Positions 27,801-42,800 of a stretch of DNA of 64,000 nucleotides are shown here, piece by piece. The stretch lies in contig JAKQKQ010000093.1 of the NCBI GenBank assembly GCA_029560585.1, positions 1 through 64,000 on the forward strand, given 5' to 3'. This stretch comes from Verrucomicrobiota bacterium (GTDB taxonomy: Bacteria > Verrucomicrobiota > Verrucomicrobiia > JADLBR01). The number at the start of each line of letters is the position of its first letter. The stretch's first letter is position 1. The notes under the pieces are model-generated. The model saw nothing but the letters and a program-made list of their open reading frames with translations, had not been told where the DNA came from and did not search any database. A program made the translations under genes and the position numbers.

Positions 27801-30800
27801 GGCGTTATCGCGTTCGCCGACACCCGCCGCCAAGTGGACGCCGTGCTCGCCGCCAGCGCGCCGGCGGTCTTCATCAATCCGCCCGCGCATCTGATCCATG
27901 CGAAAGGTCCGCGGGTTTGCCAAACGTGTGCGCGGCCAAGGCTTCCCCTGCCATGTCTACCCCGCACTCTCACAAAAGGAACGTGGAAATGTCGGCCTGG
28001 AAGGCAGGCGGTTGAGCGCCTGGCTCAAACAGCTTCCCAAACCGGTTGCGATTATGGCCGCGCGCGACGGGCGTGCCCTCAAGGTCCTGGACATGTGCAT
28101 GGACGAGGGCATTTCCGTGCCGCACGAGATAGCAGTACTCGGCGTCGGCAACGACGAGATCTTATGCCAGACCACGACGCCCTCCCTCTCAAGCATCGAG
28201 CTGGACGGAGAGAACACCGGATTTGACTGTGCCAGACTTCTCGACGAACGGATGCGCGATGGGGCGCCCTCGTCGCGATCCTGCCTGCTGTCGTTGAACC
28301 ATGCCCGCGTGGTCACGCGTCGATCCACCGACACCTCATGCATGTCCGACCCGCTCATGGCCAAAGCGATGGCCTTCATCCGCGCGAGTCTCGGCACACG
28401 GCTCACCGTCGGGCGTGTCGCTCACCACGCCAACATCTCGCGGCGACTACTGGAGATGAAAGCACGGCGAATTCTTGGACGAACGGTGCGCGACGAGATC
28501 CAGCGCCAGCGCCTGAATCGGGCGCGCGCATTGCTCCGAAATTCCAAAAGGACCGTCGGCGAGATCGCCGCCGAGTGCGGCTTCTGCGACCCGAGCCACC
28601 TGGGGCTATGGTTCCGCAGGATCTTCGGCCTCACGCCGACCGCCTTCCGTGCCAGCTTCCGGCGAGAGCTGAAGTAAACCGAAGCACGGCCCGCTCTGGT
28701 CCCCCTACGTATCAAACGAAACCATGCGCGGGCGATCGCAATTGTCATGTGGCAAATCTCTTTTGGTTTCCGAGACTCCGCACGATCGCCATTATTCAAA
28801 GCGGCACTTAGGATTTATTAACTTCCCTACATGTGATCGCGGGGGTGCGAGACCTTGAAGACCCATGCATGGTCGCAGGGCATGTTGTCCGGGCTGACTA
28901 CAGGCGGCTGGATCGTGAGCCTGCCATCCGCGCACGAGAAGGCAACCGGCAGGGGGCTGCCCAGCAGGGTCACGCCATCAGCCTTCGCGATGTGGTCCAC
29001 GACCAGAGATTCCTGCGGCCAGCGCGTGCAAATCGCGTACAGCACGTCGGGCTTTTTCGTGAAATACACCTTGTTCTCGCGCATGTTCGCGGGGCGATGC
29101 CGCCAGGCGGTGGTGGCATAGATCGCCTCGCCATTGACCTCCAGCCACTTGCCCATGTCGAGCAGGCGTTCCTGCATGATCACCGGAATCAGCCCATCCG
29201 CCCTCGGTCCTATGTTGAGTTTCAGGTTGCCGCCTCGGCTCACGGTGCTCACGAGCAACTCGACGCACTGCGCGGAAGTCAGGTAGTGCCGGACCTCCTC
29301 AAACCGGTTGTAGCCGAATGACCCGCCGATGCCGCGGCTCTCTTCCCAAGCATGTTCCGGGGCGTCCCCGGTCTGCTTACCATGTCCCAGACCGTACTCA
29401 ATCGAGTAAAATCCGCCGTGCTTGCCGCGGGTTTCCTTGCCCCAGCGGTCGTTCACCGCGACCGTTTCCCTGACAGGCGATTCGTTGAAAAGCCATGCGA
29501 GAAAATCGACACTCCGAAACTCCGCGGAGCTGAAATCCCAGTCGCCGTCGGATGAGAGGATGTCCGGCCTGTAGCGGGCGACCAGTTCCTTCAACTGCGG
29601 GTGGTTCATCTCTTCCGCCCAGCGCCCGATGGTCTCTTTGGAATAGAGCGGGTTGTTCCACTCGAGCAGCGAGTAGTAAAACCCCATGCTGAGCCCCCGC
29701 CTGCGGACCGCTCCGGCCAGGTCGCCGGCCAGGTCGCGGTGAGCGCCGAGAACCTGCGCGTTCCAACGCGGGCTGCAGGCACTGGGGAAGAGCGCGAAGC
29801 CGTCATGGTGTTTGGATGTCAGCACAACATAGCGCGCGCCAGCCTTCTGGAAGAGGTCGGCCCACTGGCCGGGATCAAAATGTTCCGCGCGGAACTGCGC
29901 TGCGAAGTCGGCGTAGGAGACTCGGTCGCCGTATATGCGGGCATGAAAATTAGTGAAGTTTACGTCGTTCTTCCTAAGCCGTTGGTCGTACCATTCCGAA
30001 TATTTTGCGTAGACACTCTCCATGTCCGTGGGCGCATAGGCGGGGACTGCGTAAACGCCCCAGTGGATCATGATGCCGAACTTGGCGTCCCGCCACCACT
30101 GCGGGGTCGGACGCTTGTCCAGCGACTCCCAGTTGGCGGTGAAGGTGTCCTGTGCACCCACCGGGCATGCGACAAGGAAAACCGCGGTGAATAGACTGCA
30201 CTTCATGTTTTATTCTCTTCTGTGTTTTTCACTTGCGCCGCGTGAAATGGAAAATGCGGCTGTCGTAATCCCCGCCAAGGTCGGCCAGCAACCCCGCCTC
30301 CATCAGGGCCCGGCCGCTGACGGCGCGGCCGGCCTTCTGCCACTCGTCCAAAGCGCCATACACCTTCACGTCGTAGATCGAGTCGGGGTCGAGCGCTTCC
30401 AGCAGTATGTTGGGCACGCGCTCGTTGTGCCGCAGCCCGTGCGCGAAGAGAAACAGCAGCGCCTCGCTCCTGTCGGGCAGGACATACTCGAACGCCGCAT
30501 ACGGATGTTCCCGCAAAGAGGCGAGGCGGTGTATCTCGCCGCGGCATGTGACGTGCCGGATACTCTTGAAGAGGCTGCCGTATTGCCTGATCTGCGCCAG
30601 CTCCCCCGGGCTCTTCTTATGGAGCGGCTGACCCACCGACGCCCAGCCCATCATGCCGGTGAAAGCAGAGAACTGAAACGGTATCCTGCCGCCGGGGCCG
30701 CCCATGTTGGAGCCTCCGCCGGCCATGTGCCCCGGATGAAGATAGGTGAATCCCTCGTGAAGATAGATGCTGTCGATCGGACTCTGAATGTCGCTTCGGT

Positions 30801-33800
30801 TGATGCGCGCAAAGTAGGCGTCCATTTTCAGGTCCGGCCGCCCGGCGCCGCTGGCGCAGTTCTCGAAAAACACGGCCGGAAATTCTTTCGTGAGCCGGTC
30901 GAACAGCTCGTAGAAATTCAGCACATATTGGGTGTTCAGCGCGCGCCGATCGGGCCCCTCGGCGATCTCGAAATACCGGTTGAAGTCGAGCTTCAGATAG
31001 TCGACGCCGTGATCGCGCAGCAGTTTCACCATTTCGTCATGAACATATTCTAAAACGTCGCGTCGCGAGAGATTGAGCATGGCTGTGCCGCCGCCTTTCG
31101 CGAACAGCCACTCCGGTTTCTCTTTGATGAGCTTGGCCTGTTGCGTGATCCGCTCCGGCTCGATCCAAAGCCCGAACTTCATGCCGGCGCGGTGCACCGC
31201 ATCGCTGACGGGCCTGAGCCCGCGCGGGAAATGGATCGGATGGACGGTCCAATCGCCGATGGCAGTCTGCCAGCCCGCGTCGATAATGAATGCCTCGAAC
31301 CCGGCCTGCGCTGCAGGGGCGATGAGCGACATGACGCTCTCTTCCGTCACGCCCCCCTCCCGCCAGTTCGGAAGGGCGCTGTAGGTGTTGAACACCATCG
31401 GCACTTCGACATCTCGCATGTTTTTCGGATATAGGTGTTCCCGCTGATATCGGTGCAACATCCGCGAGGCCTCGCCGAACCCACCGCAGGTGAACCCGGC
31501 CGTGAAAACCGGTGTGGAGTGGCTTTCGCCCGGCGCAAGCTCAACGGCGAAATCGCAGTCGTTATATCCGCCGCTGACGCGAACCTGCTCGTTCGGGTCC
31601 TGCTCCACGATCATCTTCCAGTTCCCACTCCACTGCACCGTGCCGAACCAGACGGTGCCGCTTTTCTCGGTGGCGACACCATCCTGATCGAGCGCAAAGA
31701 AAGGGACGTGGTGATGCCCGCTGATCCCGTTCCGGCTCTGCAGGACGATTTCGCCCGGGGTGAGGAAATCACGCCTCACCAGCCATTCCGCGCCCCAGTT
31801 GCCGGCGATATGCGTGAGGCGGTATTTTCGGGTGTGCGGAACATACCAGACCGCCGACTGAAGGTTCTCGATGACGAGCTGTTCCGTCCCGCGGTTCTGG
31901 ACTTCCACCCAACGGTCGATCAAGTCGAACGCGGGGTGGACTCTGTAGTGCAGCGTGACGTGGAAGGGAGCGTTCGCCGCCTTTAACCCAACATCGAGCC
32001 GGTCGCCGTCAATGGCGTGGGCGTCATACGACAACCTGAGGTCCACGAGCGAGTCCGGCCGCTCAATTTTCAGGCAGGGCTCCAAAAAGTAATCTCGGGT
32101 GCGCGCGGGGTACTCGTAGCGCCCGTAGAGTCCGTGGGTAAAGCCGTGTGGCTGGAGAAAATGGTGTGTCTCCCACGGCTCGGGGACATCGTTGACGCCC
32201 TTCAGTTTCCCGCCCCAATGGAGATTGACGAATCGACCGTTGGACCCAAGCCCGAACGCATAACTCGAATGATCCGTCTGCAGCAGAAAGACCTTCCGCC
32301 CCTCGTCAAACACGATTGGAGTCCGGTCTCCCCCTTCTGTTTTCTGGAGAGCGTCGGCCGCCTCTGTTTCAAGGGTCAAACTCAGTGCACACAGCAGCAA
32401 GGCCGACGATGCCGTTCTCAACGCGTCTCTCAGCATGTCCAGCTCCTCGTTTCACCTCTGTGACATTCTCAGGCTGCACCTAATCCCGATCCGTGCGGAA
32501 GGGCGAAGCCGGCAGACCGGCTCCGTTGCAGAGCGTGCATTCCGGATTATCCGCCCATGCGTAACGGACATGCAGCGGCTTCTGGACGCTCTCGCTCCAG
32601 ACCAGCACGCTCTCGCCGTCAATCTCGGCCTGCGCCCAGGAGAACTTCTTGTCCGACCCGGCAATCGCGAAGCCCTTCAAGGCTCCGCCCCTGGCCGTCA
32701 ACCCGCCGCCGACATGCTTGAACCTGATCCGCACCCTGCCCCCTTCGGCCGCGTGCGACTCGTACAGCGGGCCGGACACTTCGAGGCCCGTGTCGCCGTA
32801 GCAGTCGCGCATGGCCCAGCGCGCGAGCCGTCTCCCCACGTCCTGCTTGTTCTTCGGATGGATATCCCCCGCATCTCCGATGTCGATCGTCACCGCCATG
32901 CCGGTGCCGGGGACGGCAAGCGCCTTCAACTGCGACTCCCTCAGCCTCGGCCAACCGCCGTCGGAGGGTTGCGCCACGCGCGCCCGGAAACTCGCGAGCT
33001 GCACGAAGTAGAAAGGCAATCTCCCGTCGCCCCACTTGTCGCGCCATGACCGGATCATGGCCGGGAAAAGCGCGTCGTGCTGCTTCGCCGCGCCGGCGTT
33101 ACCTTCGCCCTGGTACCAGATGAAGCCCCTGAGCGGATAGTTCACCAATGGCGCGATCATCGCGTTGAAGAAACCCGACGGCACGCCGTATGGCTCTGGC
33201 AGCCCGACAGGGGCTGTCGCCGGCTTCAAGGCCAGTTCAACCTTGCATTTCCAGACACCACCCAGATTGATCGCGTGGCCCTCGCCATCGGCCAGTTTCA
33301 GAGGATCGGGGTAGCTCGGGCAGAAACCGCCTTCCCCCATGCGGTCGAACACCCGGACCGCGATAACGTTCCGGCCTGCTTTCACAAGGTTCGCCGGCAC
33401 CTTGTATCCGCGGAACAGCCAGACGCTCCACTTGCTCTCCGTGGACCCGATCCGTTCGCCGTTCATGAAGGCGATGTCATTGTCGCTGATCGGACCGAGA
33501 TGGAGCGCCAGGTCGCGCCCCGCCCAAGACGCGGGAACCTCCACCTCTCTGCGGAACCAGACGGCCCCGTCGATCTTCAGGCCCTGTGACTCGATGCTGC
33601 CGGGCGCGGTGATGTCGCGCCAGTCCGCAACGTCCAGGCCCGGCTTGGCCCATTCCAGGCATTCGGGCCTTACACCCGGATCGATGGAGGCCTGCCGGTC
33701 GTAAGCCGCGGTGCGGAATGCGCGGTAGGTCTGCATGTCCGCGTAGTTCTCCGGTGCCAGCTTCACAGGCTGGGGCAAGGTCTGGTCCGCAAGCAGAACC

Positions 33801-36800
33801 TCGGCAGGCGTCCAGGCCTGGCAAGGACTCGCGCCGACCGCGCTGTTCATGACCCCCATCGGCACCCGGTATTTCAGGTGCAGCTCCCGCGCGAAGAAAT
33901 AGGCAACCGCCGAGAACGCGCCGGCCTTGTCCGGGGTGCAGACACGCCACTCCCCCGCGCAGTCCTCTTTCGGCGCCGGCGCCAGTTCGGTCTTGACCAT
34001 GAAGAACCGCATCGCCGGATAATCCGCCGCCGCGATCTCACGCGCGGCGTCCGCAGCATCCTTCAGCGACAAAGCCATGTTCGACTGGCCCGATGCCAGC
34101 CAGACGTCGCCCACCAAGACATTTCTGATGACGATGGCGTTCCGTCCGGTCACGCGCATCTCCGCGGTTTCTGCCGTCTGACGCAACGGGTCCAATACGA
34201 GCGACCATCTCCCGCTTTTGTCAGCAACAGCCTCCTTCCGTTGGCCCGCAAACTCGACACTCACTTTCTCGCCCGCATCCGCCCACCCGCGAACCATCAC
34301 AGGCCGATCCTTCTGAAGCACCATGTTGTCGGAAAAAACCGACGGCATCCGGACGTCCGCGTAAAGCAGGTCTGCGGTATAAACCGCGACCAGCACGATA
34401 TTGAGGCATATAGCGAATCCAAGTCTGCTCATTCTTCTCGCTCCTGTTTACCCGCGGAACTATCACCATGCACTGCATTGGGGAACCCGTCCATCCACCG
34501 TTTCGCCTTTCGTGCTAACTTCACTCCGCGCTTCCGCGCGAGGGTTCGAAACGGCTTCTCCTTCCCGTTCCATGTGTTGTCCAAAGCGTAGAAGGCGACG
34601 CCTCGTGCCCCGCCCTCCTGACACATGCGATACTGGGTAAAGATAAGGTCCAAATCGCGATGACCATAAATGGCATCGACACCGGCTTTCACGCTCAGGC
34701 ACAGCCCAGGCACCACCCTTTCCAAGTTCGGCTCGACCGTCCTCCAATCCTCGAGACATGCTCGGGACGCCGCCACTCAAATCGGTTTGCTGTAGAATGG
34801 CTCCGTTGCCGGGACCACTCGCCGATCCTCGGGAATATCGGTCTGCACATCCTTCAGCTCGATCTTCCCTTTGCTCCACGTTCTGATCAGCGGAGCGCTT
34901 CCGGTCCCTTTGGTCGTCAACCCATCGAGCGTTATCCGCTCGTAATTGCAGGCGTGAATGAAAGCGACGTTGTCGAATCCGCCGCGGAACGCGAAATCCA
35001 TGTTTTTCATTTCGACAATGATCGGCGTGTCCGTGTCGCCATAAACATCGAGTGGCATGCTCACCCCGGATGCCTTGATGTTCTCGAATCCAATACTGCG
35101 CAGGGGACGGTTCTTCTGCCATGTCTCGTTGCCCGAGAAATTGTAGTGCAGCAGTCGGTCGGTATTTTCGATGGTGCTGTCCCGGATGACGATGTTTCCC
35201 GGCTCCTTTCGGATCTTCAATGTGAAGTCCGAGTAGTACGTGAATGCGCTGAGCATGTTGTATCGGTGCTTGCCACCGGACGAAGCCACGCCCGTGCGTT
35301 TTTCCTCTTTGGTCAGGCTGCCGCGAAACAGGTATTTCGCCGGCCCAAAGAACCGGCATCTCTCAATCAGCACGTCGTGGCCGCCGAACCGCAGACCGCT
35401 GCAGGCGGTGTTCAGAACGCAGTCCCGCACGACAACGTTGTTATTGTCGAAGCCCGCGACGCAGTCATCGCCGGTGTAGAAGTTGCAGTGTTCGACGACG
35501 ATATTGTCGCAGGAGGACGCGTGGATGCCATCGTGGCCGGCGATCACGGTCACGTTTTCCGCCGAAATGTCTTCGCTGAAATTGATGGCGTGGGCCCAGT
35601 TGCCGCTGTTCTTGATGGTGTAACCCCGGAGGGAGATTCTTCCGCAATTCCACATGCCAATGCAGTGCGGCCCACGGTAATGCTCCTCGCCCCTCTCGTC
35701 ATAACAATCGCTGCCATCGATAACCGAGCCCTCGTCCCCTATGATCGCGACGTCCTTCGCGCCGATGGCGCGGATGAGCGCGTTGTTCCAGCGGCTGCCC
35801 AGCTTTTGCATGAACGCATAGTCGCGATTGGGATCGCCCGCCGGCCGCCAAACCGCCTCGGTTATGACCGATGGATCGACCGGCTCTATCCTGTCGCTGC
35901 GATAACCGAAATAGTCATCCGGGTTGCGACTGCCGCACAGGACGGCGCCCCTGAGAAGATGCAGCGTGACGCCAGACCGAAGCCGCAGTCCACCGGTGCG
36001 AAATATCCCCGCAGGAATCTGCACCTCGCCTCCCCCCTTGAGAAAGCATTCATCTATCGCGGCCTGGATCTTCTCCGTCTGCAGGTCCCCCGACGATGCC
36101 GCACCCTCGGCGAAAGGGCGCACGATCAACTTGGGCTCAGCACCGAACGATTTGGCGACAGAGCCACAGATCGTCGCGACGGCGATCAGACATAACCAAA
36201 CGCGAACGGTCGAAATTGTCATATCGCACATCTCTTTTGGTCTCCAAGCTTGGTCACTATTGCCGCGGGCGGCAACTCGGCAAATCAGAAATCAGCAGTG
36301 CAATTTTCCCGCCTTCCCAAGCTCCAGATTGGTGCTCTCTGGTTCACGGGAACAGCCCCCGTTCCTTCCCATTTTGAACTCGGATCCCATGCCCAGCTCG
36401 CCCGTCCCTCTCCGGTGCCGCCCGGGGGCGGCGATAGCCAGAGTCGCCCACGCGCCGGATTATCCAGGATGAAACTTCTGGTGACTCGGGAGCGCCTAAA
36501 GGCGCCACTCCGAACATTCCCGCGGGCCTAGCGTTCGGAGTTCCGCCTTTCAGGCGGCCTACAAGATTTGTAGGGCGTCTCTGCGAGACGCCACCGGGGG
36601 CGAAGTTTCAGGTCAGACCCGCCGGCGACGCCAACGTATCATCGCCGCGGCACCCGCCAGGATCAACGGCAGGACCGCAGGCTCTGGGATGACGAGTGCG
36701 ATCTGGTTGCTGTTGTCGCCGAAGGTGTAGTCGAGCACGTAGCCGTCTGGCAGGAGGCCCTCGTCCATGAAGGGGCCTCCGGAAAGTGTCTCGTATTCCG

Positions 36801-39800
36801 CGAACACATAGAAGTCGTTGGTCAGGGTTCCGGACCACGAAAACTGGAGCGTGCCACCGGTGATATCGAAAACGCCGTTTACGATCAGCAGGTCGCTGAG
36901 GCCCGCGCCGGGTCCGGCGGCGTTGTCCAACTCGATCTGAAGCACCCCGTCGAGGCCGAGGTTATTGCTGACAGTCAACGTGCCTATCGAATTGCCGGGG
37001 GCGACGCTGGCGCCAGAGAGGACGTTGACGGCGGCATCGATCAGGCCATTGCCACCGAGGGTGCCGCCGTTCTGGATGGAATAGGCGCCACCACCCATGT
37101 GCGAACCGTTGACGAGCAGGGTGCCGTTGGTCACGGTGGTCGTTCCGCCGTAGGTGTTGGCCGCCGTGAGGTCGAGGGTGCCCTGGCCCTTGGAGACGAG
37201 CGCGAAGTTGTTGTCGTTGGCCCCGGGGCCGCCGAGGAAGCCCCCGAAAATGTTGTTGGTTCCGGCGCCGACGTTCAGTGTCAGGGTCGAGAGGATCGAG
37301 CTGCCGCCGGTGACACGGTTCGAGATGCCGGTGCCCAGCATGACGAGCCCCGCCAATTCCTGGTTATAGCCGTTGAGGACAAGACGGCCGTTGCCCTCGA
37401 CGTGCCCGATGGTATTGGTGAGACCGCCGAGCAACAGCGTGGTTGTCGTCGGGAGGCGGTCGTTGCCATTGGTCAGGATCACCGTGCCGCTGAAGGGGCT
37501 CAAGCCATCGGGCGCCCGGTTGGCCGTGATGTGTGTGTAGCCGCCGTAGGTCCCGACCCCGCCGAAGATGATCTCGCTGGTGCGGCTCAGCGACCCCGTC
37601 CCGGAAGCCTGGGAGACGTCGGTGATGAAATGGACACCGCGATTGTTGCCGTCGTCGGCAATTGCGCTGTTGAGAAACCATCGGCGCTTCGAACCAGGCT
37701 CGGACGACGGGACCGGATTGGCCCATGACTCGACGGCGAGGACGCCGTTGGTGTTAAGCGTCACCGGTCCGTTGAACGTCATGTCGCTGGAGGCATAGCT
37801 CTTGAGCGAGCCCCGGTTCTGGACGCCGTTGATCGTGACCGGCTCCGACACCGTGATCGCACCGAGATCGCGCAATCGGATCTGGCCGGTTCCGTTGATG
37901 ATGGTGCCCTGGTTTGTCGACCCGAATGAGTTAGCGAAGCCGGCGCGCAGATCGAGGTTGGCGCCGGTTTCGACGACGATTTGGCCAGTGAAATTGCTGT
38001 TATTGCCGGAGAGTTCCAACCCGCCTCCCGCCGCCGTCAGCGTCCCGCTACCCGTCAGCGGCGAGTACAACCGCACGCTGCCTCCCGACTTGGAAAGACC
38101 TGTCGCGCCGAAATCGATCGGCGTGTAGATTTGGAGGTAGTTCCCGCTGTCGTTGCGGATAAACGGGCTCGTTCCCCCGAAGGTGAGCGTCGCCCCGCCG
38201 AGAGGTCGAATGTCGAGGATGGAGTCGGTGCCGCCTCCGGTATCGTTGTAAATAATGCCGTTGACGGTGACGCTGACGTCCTGCGTGACGGCAAAGTTGG
38301 CCGTATAATCGCTGGCAAACCGAGCGGCATCCGTGTCGGAGTTCGGAACGCCCGGGCTCCAGTTCGCCGTGTTTGTCCAATATCCCGAGGCCGTGGACCC
38401 AGTGGGCAGCCAATCGTTGGTGGTTTGGGCGCCCGCAGGCAGGGCCATGACCGCCGCGGTCAGCGCGGCCATCCCGAAATGGGCCGCCGCGCGCTTGCAG
38501 CGATCGTCGCAGTTCCGCTTTCCCATAGCTATTGCCCTCCCCCGCCTGCCGGGAGAAATCTCTCGACCGATCTGGGGCAATCTATTGTTACGGCGATCGT
38601 CCGGCGGAACAAGATCAAATCACATCACGTCCGATCTAAGCCCGGTACGTTGATGAAGCGGTTTCGCCGCCGCGCCCGGTCCAATTGGTGTGGAAGAATT
38701 CGCCGCGCGGCTTGTCGGTCCGCTCGTACTGGTGCGCGCCGAAATAATCGCGCTGCGCCTGCAACAGGTTCGCCGGGAGCCGGTCGGTCCGATAGCCATC
38801 GAAGTAATTCAGCGCGGTTGCGAAGGCCGGCACCCATACGCCGTTGGTGATCGCCGCCGCGATGACGCGCCGCCACGCGTCCTGCGATGCCTCGATCTTC
38901 TCCTTGAAGAAAGGATCCAGCAACAGGTTGCTCAGCTTCGGATCGCGATCGAACGCCTCCTTGATCTTGCCAAGGAACACCGACCGGATGATGCAGCCGC
39001 CCCTCCATAGCAGCGCGATGCCGCCATAATTCAGGTCCCATTTGAATTCCTCGGCCGCAGCCCGCATCAGCGTGAAGCCCTGCGCGTAAGACACGATCTT
39101 CGACGCGTAGAGCGCGCGCTCGAGATCTTTCAGGAACGCCGCGCGGTCGCCCTTGAACGACGCCTTCGGCCCGCGCAGCACCTTCGATGCCGCCACGCGC
39201 TCCTCCTTCACCGCCGAGAGGCAGCGCGCGTACACCGCCTCGCTGATCAGCGTGAGCGGGATACCCAGGTCCAGCGCCGAGACGCTGGTCCACTTGCCCG
39301 TGCCCTTCTGGCCAGCGGTGTCGAGGATCTTGTCCACGAGGGGTTTTCCGTCGGAATCCTTGTAGGCCAGGATGTCGCGCGTGATCTCGATGAGATAGCT
39401 GCCGAGGTCGCCGTCGTTCCACGCCTTGAAAACCTCGTGCATCTCCGGCGCGCTCATGCCCAGCAGGTCGCGCATGATCTGGTAGGCCTCGCAGATGAGC
39501 TGCATGTCGCCGTACTCGATGCCATTATGGACCATCTTGACGAAATGCCCCGCGCCGTCGCTGCCCACCCAGTCGCAGCAGGGCGTCCCGTCCGCCACTT
39601 TCGCCGCGATCGCCTGAAAGATCGGTTTCACGTGCGGCCACGCGGCCGGCGAACCGCCCGGCATGATCGATGGGCCCAGGAGCGCGCCCTCCTCGCCACC
39701 CGAGACACCCGTGCCAATGAAACGGAGTCCCTTGCCCTCCAGATACTTCGTGCGGCGGATGGTGTCGGGGAAATGCGAGTTGCCGCCGTCGATGATTATG

Positions 39801-42800
39801 TCGCCCTTCTCCAAGTGCGGCACCAGCAGGTCGATGAATTCGTCCACCGGCTTGCCGGCCTTGACCATCAGCATGATTTTGCGCGGCGTCTTCAGCGCAC
39901 CAACAAACTCCTCGATCGAGTGGCACCCGATGAAGCGCTTGCCGGCGCCGCGCCCCTTGATGAAGTTGTCCACCTTCGCGACCGTCCGGTTGTAAACGGC
40001 CGCGCGGAACCCCTTGCTCTCCATGTTGAGCACGAGGTTCTCGCCCATCACCGCCAGACCCACCAATCCGATGTCCGCCTTTTCCATATCCTTCGCCTTT
40101 CCTTTCAAAAGCCGCCGCCCGCGATCACCGCTGTATCCGGGCCGATCCGCCCTTCGCGAACGCCTGCACCTGCTCCAGCGTCGCCATCGTCGTGTCGCCC
40201 GGGAACGTCGTCAGCAGCGCCCCGTGCGCCCAGCCCAGCCTCACGGCCTCCGCGGGATCCAGGCCCGTCAGCAGCCCGTAAAACAGCCCCGCCGCAAAAC
40301 CGTCGCCGCCGCCCACCCGGTCCAGCACGTCCAGCTCGCAGGTCGGCGACGCATGGGTCTTGCCGTCCACCCACGCCACCGCGCCCCACGTGTGCCGGTT
40401 GGTCGAGTGCACTTCCCGCAACGTGGTCGCCACCACCTTCACCTGCGGGTGCTTCGCGACCACCTTGTCGATCATCGCGAAGAACGCGCTCGGATCGAGC
40501 TTGGACTTGGATTCCACATCCTGGCCCTGGATCCCCAGGCCCTTCTGCAGGTCCTCCTCGTTGCCCACCAGCACGTCACAGTTCTTGACGATCCGATCCA
40601 CCACCTCGACCGCCTTCTTCTCCCCGCCCCAGATGTTCCAGAGCTTCGCGCGAAAATTCAGGTCAAAGCTCACCACCGCGCCAGCCTTCTTGGCCGCCTT
40701 CATGCCCTCGATGATCACCTCGCCCGTCGTCTCGGACAGCGCCGCAAAAATACCGCCGCTGTGGAACCACCGCACGCCGCCCTTGAAAATCGCATCCCAG
40801 TCGAAATCCCCCGGCTTGAGCTGCGCCGCCGCCTCGTTCGAACGATTGTAGAACACCACCGGCGCCCGCACGCCCTGCCCGCGGTCGCTGTAGACCGTCG
40901 CCATGTTCGGCCCGTTCACCCCGTTGTGCTTGAATCGCTTGTAGAACGGCCGCACCCCCATCGCGCGCACCCGCTCCGCGATCAGATCCCCGATCGGATA
41001 GTCCACCATCGCCGTCGCGATCCCCGTGTTCATCCGAAAACAGTCCGACAGATTCGCCGCCACATTGAACTCCCCGCCGCTCACGTGTATCTGGCACGAC
41101 GCCGCCTTCCTAAAGGGTATCAGCCCAGGATCCAACCGGTGCACCAGCCCCCCAATCGATACCAGATCCAACGCCCCGTCCGCCCTCACCTTCAAACCCG
41201 CCATAACCGCATCTCCTTTCCTGAGTTCTATATGCCATCACGGCATTCGTTCAGTCACAAAACAAATTATCCGCAAAATCGGTCCCGACTGCAAGCACAG
41301 ACAACGGCGCTCCCTGGCATGGGCATCGTGCCCATGGCCGCGGGCGGGACGCCCGTGCCAGGCAAGCCCATGGCCACCGCGGCCGCAAATCCTGATTTTG
41401 GAGAGGCAGATACGCCAGGCACTTGTCGCGCTACGCCAAGAGATCAAAGGGTGACGGATAAAGAATTAATTGCTTTCTGCTGGAAAAAAATGACCGCTAA
41501 GAAAAGAGGGAGGCCTGATGTCATGAAAAAGAACGGCACCGCGATCGCCTTCATTTCGGTTCTGCTCTGGTGCTTCAGCGGAATCTGTTTTCGGAAAGGG
41601 GCTTTGGGTCTCGACGTTTTTGTCAGCCTCTCCCTGATGACCGGCGCGGGGTTCACAACGGCCATGTTCGTCCAGGTCCTGCGCGGCGAATCGCTTCGAA
41701 GCCCTTTTCGGCTGCCCGCGAAAGCGATGCTCGCCGGCTTTTTTGGCGTAACTCTATATACTCTCATGCTGGCCTACGCTTTTGCCATCGCCCCCGCTTC
41801 TGATGTCGGCCAAGTCAATCTGCTCAATTACCTGTGGCCGGTCTGGATAGTCCTTTTCAGCATTATCCTCCTGAAGCACAAGCCCCGCCTTCCCTTTCTC
41901 CTGGCCGGCATCGCGCTCGGCCTCATCGGCGTGCTCGTCTCCCGCGGCCTAGGGAATATCACGCACGTGCCGGTCTCCTTTCTCCCCCACCTGCTCGCCG
42001 TGCTCGGCGGCATGCTCTGGGCCCTCTATTCCGTGCTCCTTAAATACTGGAACATCCCCGAAGAAAACGGGGGGACGTCCTTTCACTTCGGCCTGTGCGC
42101 CATCATCTCCGCACTGCTGGCAGTCTGGATGGGAAGGTGGAGCAGCCTCCCCAGCCCGAACGCGGAAACGGTCTTCTGGATCCTTTTCGGCGGCATCGGC
42201 CCCGTGGGCCTCGCCTACTACTTCTGGGAAATCGGGGTCAAGAAAGGAAACATACGCCTGATCGCGTCGCTGGCTTATTTCATACCTATTGGCTCTTCCG
42301 CGCTGATCGGCCTGGTCTTCCGGGAGGCCCTGAACAGCGGGCTCTTCCTCGGCGGTTTTCTCATTGCGGCCGGCGCCATCCTGGTGCAACGGGCGGATTG
42401 ATCTTCCCCTCCTGCCGGGCGCTCATCCCGAAAATGCCCCGGCGCGAGTTGCGCTTCTTCGCTCTGAAAGGGCGGTAACATGACAAGACATTCCGAGGGT
42501 GCCGGGCCTCGTGGGGCCCTTCCTTGCTTCGAATGCCGGCGGCTCTCCGAAAGGCGGTGAGGGGGAAGACCGCACGGCCGTGTTGCTGGCATCCAGACTC
42601 CAAGCCTGTGTTCACTGCAGCTTCACCATCTCCTCTTTCGCCCGGTTGCCGTGATAGCCGTCACATTCCACGCCCATCAGAAAACCGGGGCCAGTGAAGT
42701 CGGTCGCGTCCGACGGCGCGACGGCACCCGATAAGCAAGCGATTCCCAGCGGAGTGTCCGACGTGAGCCCCCACACCGGACTTGTCACGCCACCGCCCTT